A DNA stretch of 7,590 bases, taken from the NCBI GenBank assembly GCA_011322515.1, contig DRMS01000483.1, positions 1 to 7,590 of the forward strand, read 5' to 3'. A program made the position numbers and the translations under genes. Source of the DNA: Leucothrix mucor (GTDB taxonomy: Bacteria > Pseudomonadota > Gammaproteobacteria > Thiotrichales > Thiotrichaceae). The notes beneath the pieces were generated by a model. The model was not told the DNA's origin. It ran no database searches and saw nothing but the letters and a program-made list of their open reading frames with translations. Below, piece by piece: positions 1 through 6,076 of this stretch (position 1 is the stretch's first letter; the number at the start of each line of letters is the position of its first letter).

Positions 1-605
1 ATCATATCGGCGGTATTTCTCGCTTACTGCAAAAATACCCACAACTTCCTGTTTATGGATCTAAAAACGAGCGCATTGCAACACTTACCCATAAAGTCGA
101 GCAAGATGATGTGATCGATTTACAAAAAATTGGCATTCAGTTAAATGTATTAGATACCTTCGGACATACCGCAGGGCATATCAGCTATTATGCTCCCGAT
201 ATGCTTTTTTGTGGTGATACCCTATTTGCCAATGGCTGTGGGCGTGTTTTTGATGGCACCATAGAAGCGTTACATCAATCAATAGAAAAGATCGCCAAGC
301 TCCCGCCTGAAACAAAAATATATTGCGCACACGAATATACCTTAGATAATATCGGCTTTGCCAAATGGGTGGAGGCAGAGAATAAAGACCTGCTTGAACG
401 CGAGGCTATTTGCTGGAATCTGATTGATAATGATCAAGCAACACTACCCACACTGCTTGCTGATGAACTAAAAACCAATCCTTTTATGCGCTGTAAGGAA
501 CAGGTAGTGATTGAACAAGCTGAGAAATTTGCAGGTAAAAAACTGCCTAATGCTACCGAAGTTTTTCGCGCTATTCGACAATGGAAAGATTCGGAATACG
601 ATTAG
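1..605 (+). CDS. gloB: Hydroxyacylglutathione hydrolase (glyoxalase II), 5'-truncated by the window edge
   Basis: Glyoxalase II hydrolyses S-D-lactoylglutathione to D-lactate and glutathione in the cytoplasm, the second step of methylglyoxal detoxification. The reading frame is open from base 3, so the gene begins upstream of the window; about 201 residues are visible against roughly 250 for the family. The first visible residues, HIGG, are the end of the metallo-beta-lactamase THxHxDHIGG metal site. Further metal ligands are visible as HTAGH (first His at visible residue 55), the Asp of FCGDTLF (residue 72) and the His of YCAHEYT (residue 110). The C-terminal substrate-binding domain is present, with LKTNPFMR and a terminal VFRAIRQWKD. 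A GTG at 111 could be mistaken for a start, but coding continues upstream of it. The gene ends with TAG. No functional link to the following genes is apparent. The family assignment is secure. Confidence 0.96.
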   Translation, partial: HIGGISRLLQKYPQLPVYGSKNERIATLTHKVEQDDVIDLQKIGIQLNVLDTFGHTAGHISYYAPDMLFCGDTLFANGCGRVFDGTIEALHQSIEKIAKLPPETKIYCAHEYTLDNIGFAKWVEAENKDLLEREAICWNLIDNDQATLPTLLADELKTNPFMRCKEQVVIEQAEKFAGKKLPNATEVFRAIRQWKDSEYD

Positions 606-716
606 TTTTCCTTATCTCAATGTTGTTGATCGCCTTATTTAACTTTCTTTTGTGATAATGATTTTTTCTGCTATTTAGCATCTATTTAGTACTCAAATCT
701 CGTATTAGGTTTTTAA

Positions 717-908
717 GGCTACCAATTTAAGGCGGGGTGAATCCTGCGTAGGTCGGGTTAGCTTATCAAGCGTAGCGAGGTAACGTAACCCAACGCAATA
801 CCCAGCAAGTTGCATAATGCTTGTCGGGTTACGTTTTTTTGCAAGCAAAAAAATCTAACCCGACCTACAATTCCAGCCAAGCAACTGTCCCATGTTAAAT
901 TGGTAGCC
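717..908 (+). mobile_element. MITE-like non-autonomous element, copy 1 (192 bp)
   Basis: The element begins with GGCTACCAATTTAA (717-730) and ends with the exact reverse complement TTAAATTGGTAGCC (895-908), a perfect 14-bp terminal inverted repeat. It contains no plausible gene. A second copy in the same orientation lies at 6984-7176 with 10 substitutions and one 1-base indel, about 94% identity, and the match stops exactly at the terminal repeats. The 10 bases on either side (AGGTTTTTAA and AGCGAAAGTC) do not match, so no target duplication survives here. It lies 61 bp upstream of the Tat small-subunit gene and could affect its expression. I infer mobilisation in trans by a transposase not encoded in this window; I cannot name the insertion sequence family. 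Confidence 0.85.
748..868. repeat. Nested inverted repeats inside MITE copy 1
   Basis: Three nested complementary pairs are visible. The outer arms are GTAGGTCGGGTTAG (748-761) and CTAACCCGACCTAC (855-868), perfect over 14 bases. The middle arms are AACGTAACCC (782-791) and GGGTTACGTT (826-835), perfect over 10 bases. A near-continuous palindrome, seven T, GCAAGC, seven A (834-853), overlaps the right middle arm by two bases. As RNA the region could fold into a long multi-branched hairpin or switch between alternative stems. The GTAGGTCGGGTTAG arm type is, from memory, common in repeats of several gammaproteobacterial genomes. Confidence 0.85.
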
Positions 909-969
909 AGCGAAAGTCCTTTGCTGTCAAGATGATGGCGCTTCCCTCAGAGAGAGAACATAAAAATAA

Positions 970-1515
970 ATGAAACGTAGAAAATTCCTGCTATTAACCG
1001 CAGGCTTTGCCTTGGCTACGGCATTACCATTACAGGCAAAAAAACTCCCCAATGTTGTTATTGAACCTAATAAAATCATTGGTTTGAGCAGTGCGCAATG
1101 GCAAATTATGGAGGCTGTTTTAAATCATCTATTTCCCTCCGAAGCCAATGCACCAGGCGCAAAAGATGTTTACGCTACCGCATGGCTACATAATGCATTA
1201 GCAATGCCCGATACCGAGCAATCGCACCGTGATTTTATGCGTGATGGTTTAATTATGCTGGAAAAACTCGCTAATAAAACACACCAAGCATCCTTTCTTA
1301 CATTAAGCGAAGATAAAAGAGAAAGCACCTTGCGTACCTTAGAACAAGACCAAGAGGGCAGGGCGTGGTTACGTGAAACACTGCGCTATATTCTGGAAGC
1401 CTTATTGACCGATCCTGTCTATGGTGGCAATCCTAAAAGTATTGGCTGGAAATGGCTTAAACATCAAGCTGGTTTTCCACTTCCCGTTATCGGCAAAAGG
1501 TATTATGAATTATGA
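970..1515 (+). CDS. Tat-exported Gluconate_2-dh3 family protein, small subunit of a GMC dehydrogenase
   Basis: This is a probable small (gamma) subunit of a periplasmic FAD-dependent alcohol or sugar dehydrogenase. The N-terminus MKRRKFLLLTAGFALATALP is a twin-arginine signal: RRKFL, a hydrophobic stretch, then LQA before KK, suggesting cleavage near residue 23. The mature part matches the Gluconate_2-dh3 family, with LSSAQWQIMEAVLNHLFP near residues 39-56, a PGAKD segment, and the C-terminal DPVYGGNPKSIGWKWL. Its 181-residue length is normal for the family. Its stop overlaps the GMC start by four bases (ATGA), which implies translational coupling. In characterised bacterial FAD glucose dehydrogenases the gamma subunit provides the Tat signal for the signal-less flavoprotein; the same role is inferred here. 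The substrate cannot be read from the sequence. The start is supported by the Tat signal, although the ribosome-binding site is weak. Confidence 0.9.
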   Translation: MKRRKFLLLTAGFALATALPLQAKKLPNVVIEPNKIIGLSSAQWQIMEAVLNHLFPSEANAPGAKDVYATAWLHNALAMPDTEQSHRDFMRDGLIMLEKLANKTHQASFLTLSEDKRESTLRTLEQDQEGRAWLRETLRYILEALLTDPVYGGNPKSIGWKWLKHQAGFPLPVIGKRYYEL

Positions 1516-3185
1516 GCAAAGATTTTGATGTTTGCGTCATCGGCAGTGGCGCAGGTGGCGGCCCTATCGCTTACGAATTATCCAAAGCAGGGCATTCCGT
1601 TGTTGTGCTAGAAAAGGGTCGATGGTTTAAAGAAGATGATTTCTATAAAGATGAAATGGCGTGCTGCATTCACGAAGTTTTTACGCCCAATTTAAAAGAA
1701 GAACAGCATGTGGTTGAAACCGAAAGAGGTGATGATTGGCGCGTACAAAAAACATCAGAATCCTCTTGGAATTTATGGAATGGCAATATAGTCGGCGGTT
1801 CTAGTAATTTTATGAGCGGATTTTTCCACCGTCTAAAACCGATTGATTTCAACTTAAAATCCACTTTTGGCGCAATCGAAGGCGCTAATATGGCGGATTG
1901 GCCGATTAGCTATGATGACCTTGAACCCTATTATGACAAAGTAGAAAAAGTGGTGGGTATCTCAGGCAAAGTGGTTAAACATAAGCATCAAGAACCGCGT
2001 AGCAGTAAAGACTTCCCCTATCCGCCGCTTGGCTCGCATCCCTTATCCAAAATGATTGATAAAGCCTGTGATGAACTGGGCATTGCCTCCATTCCCATGC
2101 CACGCGCTATTTTATCGAAACCCGCATTAGGCAGAAGCAGTTGTAGTTATAATGGCTATTGTGGCGGCTTGGGGTGTGCAACAGGCGCAAAAGGTAGCTC
2201 GCGCGCGGCCTTATTAGATAAAGCCGTCACAACAGGTCAATGTGAAATTTACCCACAAAGCCATGTTAGCCGTATTCTAAGTGATGAAAAAGGGCAAATT
2301 ACCTCAGTTGAATATTATAATAAAGACGGCAAAAAGAAGCATATTGATGCCAAAATTTATGTTGTCGCCTGTCAATCCATTGAAACAGCGCGCTTATTAT
2401 TAAACTCCACAGGTAAAAAACACCCCAAAGGACTAGCAAATAGTAGCGGACTAGTTGGACAAAATCTTATGTTTGCAGGGGGAGGTGCAGGTTCTGGGCG
2501 CATTAATTATGCAAAATTCTCAGCAAAACAAGTTGAAGCACTGCGTCAAAACGGCCCGTTTATTAACCGCACTATCCATGATTATTATGTTATTGATGAT
2601 CCTGACTTTGGTGACAAAGCCAAAGGCGGGGTGATTGACTTCGTACACCTACACCCGAATCCCCTTGCTCGTGCCAGTGGGCGCATTAGTGGTCGTGATG
2701 GTTTAATTTGGGGCAAACCCTTAAAACGTGATCTAGAAACCTACTTCCGCGAAGGGCGTTATATAAAAATAGAAGCCTTTTGTGACTGGTTGCCAAATGA
2801 AAACAGCTTTGTAAAACTAGACCCCAAAGTAAAAGATAAATACGGAATGCCCGTTGCCAGAGCGCGCTTTGGATTTCATGGGCGCAACCTGCAAGTTGGC
2901 TATTATCTAGCTGCAAAAGCAGGGGAAGTGCTAAAGAAAATGGGCGCATCCAATGTCATCTCATTTGCCTCAGGCTCACCCCCTGTCAACCTAGTCGCAG
3001 GAACGTGTCGTTTTGGCAATGACCCCAAAACCTCGGTCTTAAATAAAGACTGTCAAGCGCATGATGTAGATAATCTTTATATTACTGATGGAAGCTTTAT
3101 GCCCAATGCAGGCAGCGCACCGTTTACTTGGACTATTTATGCAAACTCATTTCGGGTGGCGGATAAGATTATTAAGCGGCTTTGA
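1512..3185 (+). CDS. GMC-family FAD-dependent oxidoreductase, large subunit
   Basis: This flavoprotein probably oxidises an alcohol, sugar or polyol, but the substrate is unknown. The N-terminal Rossmann motif is GSGAGGG (residues 11-17), followed by a strand ending VVVLEKG and the FAD-contacting GGSSNFMSG. A cysteine motif, C211-x5-C217-x4-C222 followed by GAKGSS, resembles the 3Fe-4S site of FAD glucose dehydrogenases. The C-terminal GMC domain carries GTCRFGNDP, DNLYITDGS and TIYANSFRVAD. By my alignment the canonical catalytic His of HxxGT is Leu494 and the catalytic Asn or His of the NPxLT motif is Pro537, so activity may be altered. At 557 residues it is full length. It has no signal peptide, so export would be by piggyback on the overlapping upstream Tat subunit. 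No cytochrome c subunit gene follows; the next gene is convergent. Family certain, reaction uncertain. Confidence 0.93.
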   Translation: MSKDFDVCVIGSGAGGGPIAYELSKAGHSVVVLEKGRWFKEDDFYKDEMACCIHEVFTPNLKEEQHVVETERGDDWRVQKTSESSWNLWNGNIVGGSSNFMSGFFHRLKPIDFNLKSTFGAIEGANMADWPISYDDLEPYYDKVEKVVGISGKVVKHKHQEPRSSKDFPYPPLGSHPLSKMIDKACDELGIASIPMPRAILSKPALGRSSCSYNGYCGGLGCATGAKGSSRAALLDKAVTTGQCEIYPQSHVSRILSDEKGQITSVEYYNKDGKKKHIDAKIYVVACQSIETARLLLNSTGKKHPKGLANSSGLVGQNLMFAGGGAGSGRINYAKFSAKQVEALRQNGPFINRTIHDYYVIDDPDFGDKAKGGVIDFVHLHPNPLARASGRISGRDGLIWGKPLKRDLETYFREGRYIKIEAFCDWLPNENSFVKLDPKVKDKYGMPVARARFGFHGRNLQVGYYLAAKAGEVLKKMGASNVISFASGSPPVNLVAGTCRFGNDPKTSVLNKDCQAHDVDNLYITDGSFMPNAGSAPFTWTIYANSFRVADKIIKRL

Positions 3186-3216
3186 TAAATGAAATAGTTG
3201 GTTTTTATCTGCTTAA

Positions 3217-3230
3217 GAGGCTCCTGCCTC
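3217..3230. terminator. Short GC-rich hairpin between convergent genes, possible weak terminator
   Basis: GAGGC-TCCT-GCCTC forms a 5-bp stem with a 4-base loop in the 54-bp gap between the convergent GMC and MarR genes. It would fold in transcripts of either strand, and its position suits a shared terminator. Neither side has a proper T-run, so intrinsic termination would be weak. Confidence 0.25.
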
Positions 3231-3239
3231 GCTCGCAAT

Positions 3240-3716
3240 CTAGGTTTTATTCAACCGCAAGTTCTCATGCATCTGCAGCAGTAACTGATCCAGTCTTTGC
3301 TGATCACTACTAGAAATACCTTCTAACATATCAGCAACTAACTCCTGCTCTTTCATTATATAAAATGAAACCTTTTCTTTAGCCCCAGCATTCAGTTTAA
3401 GAATAAAACTACGGCGGTCTTTTTGACTGCGTTCTTTTTTTACAATGCACATTTTTTCTAGTTCTTGAACTGTTCTGGTTATTTGTGATTTATCTTTACC
3501 TATCTTTTGTGCCATCTTAATTAGCGACATTTCACCTTCTATCACCAGAATCCTAAGCAGTGCAATTTGTAGCGTTGAAAGCCCTGAGTCTTCTTCTTGA
3601 ACAATATCCCGCATTTTTCTATCCATTAAGAACAAAAGATCAAAGAAGTGTTTATGTGTTGAGTTCTTATTTTCTGAGTTAGGCATAGTGATCCAGTTTT
3701 TTATGTTTTTCGTCAT
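3240..3716 (-). CDS. MarR-family winged-helix transcriptional regulator
   Basis: The 158-residue protein has the MarR layout: an N-terminal dimerisation helix (about residues 20-42), LSTLQIALLRILVIEGEM leading into the helix-turn-helix (about 64-88, with KMAQKIGKDKSQITRTVQEL), a beta wing containing the conserved D100-R101-R102 in QKDRRSF, then C-terminal dimerisation helices. MarR proteins bind DNA as dimers at palindromes and are usually released by small lipophilic or phenolic ligands or by oxidation. Cys90 after the recognition helix is the only cysteine, so one-cysteine redox sensing is possible but unsupported. The gene is divergent from the ABC operon and convergent with the GMC gene; regulation of the ABC operon and of itself is inferred. 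The first ATG (3716) has no clear Shine-Dalgarno sequence; an internal ATG at codon 11 (3686) follows GGAT at good spacing and may be the true start. Its ligand cannot be predicted. Confidence 0.9.
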   Translation of the reverse strand: MTKNIKNWITMPNSENKNSTHKHFFDLLFLMDRKMRDIVQEEDSGLSTLQIALLRILVIEGEMSLIKMAQKIGKDKSQITRTVQELEKMCIVKKERSQKDRRSFILKLNAGAKEKVSFYIMKEQELVADMLEGISSSDQQRLDQLLLQMHENLRLNKT

Positions 3717-3773
3717 TATCGTAATGTTTAACTAAGCAAGTAGCTTACACTGAGGTACGAAATGCAGGATTGT

Positions 3774-3786
3774 AAGATATTATCTT
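3774..3786. promoter_or_regulatory. Small AT-rich palindrome upstream of the MarR gene
   Basis: AAGAT-ATT-ATCTT is a perfect 5-bp inverted repeat around a 3-base centre, about 60 bases upstream of the MarR start on its coding strand. It could be part of the MarR promoter or an autoregulatory site. It does not share the sequence of the larger palindrome at 3900-3932. AT-rich DNA yields such palindromes by chance, so confidence is low. Confidence 0.2.
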
Positions 3787-3878
3787 TTAAATAAAACCTG
3801 TGTTTTGCGCCTCAACACAAGCTAAAAACTAAATAGAATTTGCTAACAAGTAATAATAGTCAGCAATCAAAAAATTAA

Positions 3879-3910
3879 TTGACAATCACAACCATATAAC
3901 TCAATATAGT
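3879..3910 (+). promoter_or_regulatory. Candidate sigma-70 promoter of the ABC operon
   Basis: A perfect -35 hexamer TTGACA (3879-3884) lies 57 bases before the ATPase start. No perfect -10 is present at 17 bases: CAATAT (3902-3907) is at the ideal spacing but matches poorly, while TATAGT (3905-3910) matches better at a 20-base spacing. Either -10 lies inside the left arm of the inverted repeat at 3900-3932, so a protein bound there would block polymerase. The choice of -10 is uncertain. Confidence 0.45.
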
Positions 3911-3932
3911 TGCACTTATCAACTATATTGAG
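3900..3932. promoter_or_regulatory. Perfect 13-7-13 inverted repeat, candidate operator of the ABC operon
   Basis: CTCAATATAGTTG (3900-3912) and CAACTATATTGAG (3920-3932) are exact reverse complements separated by seven bases. The repeat ends nine bases before the ATPase ATG and covers the candidate -10 region. The divergent MarR gene makes it a likely repressor operator; its inner part, AGTTG-N7-CAACT, has the symmetry expected for a dimeric winged-helix protein. If transcription starts upstream of it, the RNA would form a 13-bp hairpin that takes in the only SD-like bases (GAG, 3930-3932), so a translational effect is an alternative. The symmetry is directly visible; binding by this MarR protein is inferred. 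Confidence 0.75.
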
Positions 3933-3941
3933 AATAAAATA

Positions 3942-4670
3942 ATGTCGTCAAATAATAAAAAATTAGCCGTGCTACACGATGTTACAAAAGTATATCAGAC
4001 AGGCACAGTGAAAGTTGAGGCACTACGAGGAATTAACCTTGCTTTAGCACGTGAGAAATTCAGTTTTATCGTCGGTCCTTCTGGCAGTGGCAAAACAACA
4101 TTACTTAATATATTGGGATGTATTGATGTGCCCACCAGTGGCTCATTTACTCTATTAGATCAAGAGATTGGCAAACTCAATGATAACCAATTGGCTGATT
4201 TTCGTAATCACCATATTGGTTATATCTTCCAAAACTTCAATTTAATGGCAGTTCTTTCTGCTTATGAAAATGTTGAGTATCCGCTTATTTTACAAAATAT
4301 GGCTAAAAAAGAACGCCATCAGCGTGTAACCGAAATCCTTGATTCTGTGGGATTAACAAAGCGTCAACATCATCGTCCTGCGGCATTAAGTGGCGGAGAA
4401 CAGCAACGAGTGGCAATTGCCAGAGCATTGGCAAAACGTCCTGAGCTTATTTTAGCCGATGAGCCAACCGCTAATCTTGACTCCAAAACAGGGGCTGAAA
4501 TTATTGACCTAATGCTATCAATGCAAATGCGCTATAAAACCAGCTTTATCTTTTCTACCCATGATATGGAGGTGATGCAACATGCGAATGAAGTTATCAC
4601 CATTAAGGACGGAAAAATAGAGCATATTGATCATAAAACAGCCCTGCAAAAAGAGGAGGTGTCAGTATGA
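3942..4670 (+). CDS. ABC transporter ATP-binding protein, LolD/MacB type
   Basis: This cytoplasmic ATPase powers the permease encoded next. All nucleotide-binding motifs are intact over 242 residues: Walker A GPSGSGKT (45-52), Q-loop Gln97 in FQNFNL, signature LSGGEQQR (149-156), Walker B ILADEP with Glu174 (170-175), D-loop NLDS (178-181) and switch His207 in STHD. The early VYQTGTVKVEALRGI segment and overall length fit the LolD/MacB/FtsE type VII group, which transmits force across the membrane rather than moving cargo through a channel. It is the first gene of the operon, and its last bases overlap the permease start (ATGA). Its own ribosome-binding site is weak: only TTGAG, inside the palindrome, lies upstream. 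The ATPase class is certain; a specific gene name is not justified. Confidence 0.95.
   Translation: MSSNNKKLAVLHDVTKVYQTGTVKVEALRGINLALAREKFSFIVGPSGSGKTTLLNILGCIDVPTSGSFTLLDQEIGKLNDNQLADFRNHHIGYIFQNFNLMAVLSAYENVEYPLILQNMAKKERHQRVTEILDSVGLTKRQHHRPAALSGGEQQRVAIARALAKRPELILADEPTANLDSKTGAEIIDLMLSMQMRYKTSFIFSTHDMEVMQHANEVITIKDGKIEHIDHKTALQKEEVSV
4652..4660 (+). promoter_or_regulatory. Strong ribosome-binding site for the permease gene
   Basis: AGAGGAGGT lies within the last codons of the ATPase gene, six bases before the permease ATG at 4667. It is the best Shine-Dalgarno sequence in the window and fixes that start. Together with the ATGA overlap it suggests coupled but independently strong translation of the permease. 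Confidence 0.85.
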
Positions 4671-6067
4671 ATAATCTAAAACTGGCAGTACGTAATCTAA
4701 CCAGAAATCGCCGTCGCTCCTTAACCACTATTCTGGCAATGGTCATTGGCATGGTAGCACTGTTATTATTTGGCGGCTTTATATCCAGTATTTATTTTGG
4801 TTTACAAACAGGCATTGTGCGTAGCCAAGGGCATTTACATATTTATCAACAAGGCTATCTTGAATATGGTTCTAGCCGTCCAACTGATTATTATATTGAC
4901 CAATATAAAACAGTGATTGATAGCATTAATCAGGATGCAGTACTTAAAGACAATATCGAAGTAATGACCCCCGTGGTCAGCCTTGCAGGTATTGCAGGAA
5001 ATTACTCTGCTGATAGCTCTAAAACATTTTTTGGTGCAGGTGTTATTCCCTCTGATAAAAATAAAATGAAACAATGGGATCAGTACCATCTTGAGATTAA
5101 ATCCCCTCCTATGGTGCTAACGGATAACAGTATTGGCGAAGGCGTGATTGGTCTCGGCATGGCTAAAATGCTTAATTTATGCGAAAGCCTGCACGTGCCT
5201 AATTGTACTGACCGCCCCATTAAAGCCGTTGAAGGCGAGGCTAATGCACAAATTCTTGCCTTACAAACATTAGCTGAGGAAGAGAGCAAGCAAAGCAAAG
5301 GCGACCATGCTGAAAAAAAAGGAGTACAAATCGATTTATTAGCATCAACAGGTAGTGGTGCGCCTAATGTCGTCTCGGTTTCGATTATCAAAGCAGAGAA
5401 GATGGGTAATAAAATATTGGATGATAATTTAGTGATTCTGCATTTAAAGCAGGCACAGCGCCTTGTGTTTAATAATGACTCCCGTGTTAGCTCTATCACT
5501 ATCCAACTTAAAGACAGTGATAAAATGGAAGCGATGCAGCAACGTTTGTCTACCTTGCTCAATAACTCCGATTTAAAGCAACAATTTGAAGTAAAGAACT
5601 TCACTGAATTTAATACTGAATTTTCACAAATTGTGAATATGTTCCTTGTTATCTTTATTTTTATCGCCTTAATGATTTCACTAGTGGTTTTATTTACTAC
5701 CATTAACACCTTAACCATGAGCGTTATGGAGCGCATTCCTGAAATTGGATCATTAAGAGCAATGGGGTTACGCCGCAGTGCAATACGCTGGCAGTTTTTA
5801 CTTGAAGGCTTTGTGATAGGCATTACAGGCGCAACACTGGGAATTATCAGCGCCATTATTTTAACCACTGTCTTTAATCGTAGTGGGTTTGGCTGGTCAC
5901 CTCCTGGCAGTGTGGAAAGTCAGGATTTAGTGATTCTATTATTTGCTAATCCCCTCTTATTAATTGGCACATGGCTATTGATGATTATTGTTGCCACCGT
6001 GTCATCAATACTACCTGCACGACATGCCGCAAAAATGAATATTGTCAATGCAATTCGTAACAACTAG
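4667..6067 (+). CDS. ABC transporter permease, FtsX/MacB (LolC/E-like) type
   Basis: This inner-membrane subunit has the four-helix type VII layout. A basic N-terminus (NLTRNRRR) precedes TM1 (about 19-44). A large periplasmic domain (about 46-320) follows, then TM2 (322-346), TM3 (377-402) and TM4 (420-446), ending with ARHAAKMNIVNAIRNN as in FtsX-family proteins. The cytoplasmic motif ERIPEIGSLRAMGLRR (355-370) between TM2 and TM3 is the family hallmark that contacts the ATPase. The 466-residue length is close to LolC/LolE and shorter than MacB, which carries a fused ATPase. The periplasmic domain holds the protein's only two cysteines, C172 and C180, a possible disulfide, and a charged KQSKGDHAEKK stretch that may be a surface loop. 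The gene overlaps the ATPase by four bases and is nine bases from the LolA-like gene. Cargo is unknown; lipid or lipoprotein-related transport is inferred. Confidence 0.93.
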   Translation: MNNLKLAVRNLTRNRRRSLTTILAMVIGMVALLLFGGFISSIYFGLQTGIVRSQGHLHIYQQGYLEYGSSRPTDYYIDQYKTVIDSINQDAVLKDNIEVMTPVVSLAGIAGNYSADSSKTFFGAGVIPSDKNKMKQWDQYHLEIKSPPMVLTDNSIGEGVIGLGMAKMLNLCESLHVPNCTDRPIKAVEGEANAQILALQTLAEEESKQSKGDHAEKKGVQIDLLASTGSGAPNVVSVSIIKAEKMGNKILDDNLVILHLKQAQRLVFNNDSRVSSITIQLKDSDKMEAMQQRLSTLLNNSDLKQQFEVKNFTEFNTEFSQIVNMFLVIFIFIALMISLVVLFTTINTLTMSVMERIPEIGSLRAMGLRRSAIRWQFLLEGFVIGITGATLGIISAIILTTVFNRSGFGWSPPGSVESQDLVILLFANPLLLIGTWLLMIIVATVSSILPARHAAKMNIVNAIRNN

Positions 6068-6076
6068 AGAGAATAG

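Larger units (their letters stand above)
606..969. other. Intergenic region, mostly occupied by MITE copy 1
   Basis: This 364-bp gap contains no convincing gene. Bases 606-716 are AT-rich; TGTGATAAT at 651-659 resembles an extended -10 element (TGn plus GATAAT) but has no good -35 at normal spacing, so it is only a possible promoter. Bases 717-908 are a MITE-like repeat listed separately. Bases 909-969 form the immediate leader of the next gene. There the purine-rich GAGAGAGAA, about 11 bases before the ATG at 970, is the only ribosome-binding candidate. No strong terminator hairpin with a T-run follows gloB. Confidence 0.6.

Noticed and set aside
111..605. GTG at 111 as the start of a short hydrolase
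   Set aside because: The frame is open to the window edge and encodes the HIGG metal-site motif upstream of this codon, so the gene is cut by the window rather than short.
717..908. CRISPR array or integron attC interpretation of the structured repeat
   Set aside because: There are only two distant copies, no regular spacers, and the ends are transposon-like inverted repeats with a target duplication at copy 2.
1670..1864. Minus-strand open frame of 64 codons inside the GMC gene
   Set aside because: Antisense shadow; the plus-strand frame carries the GGSSN flavin-binding motif here.
2686..2949. Minus-strand open frame inside the GMC gene
   Set aside because: Antisense shadow of a conserved coding region, with no recognisable protein features.
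3799..3819. Hairpin TGTGTT / AACACA in the MarR-ABC intergenic region
   Set aside because: A 6-bp stem with a 9-base loop and no T-run; not distinguishable from chance in AT-rich DNA.
4835..5089. Minus-strand open frame inside the permease gene
   Set aside because: Antisense shadow; the Ile/Cys-rich translation reflects AT-rich complement codons.
5080..5868. Long open frame (262 codons) on the minus strand inside the permease gene
   Set aside because: It lies wholly antisense to a well-supported permease with family motifs; its Ser/Cys/Ile-rich translation shows no domain and it has no ribosome-binding site of note.
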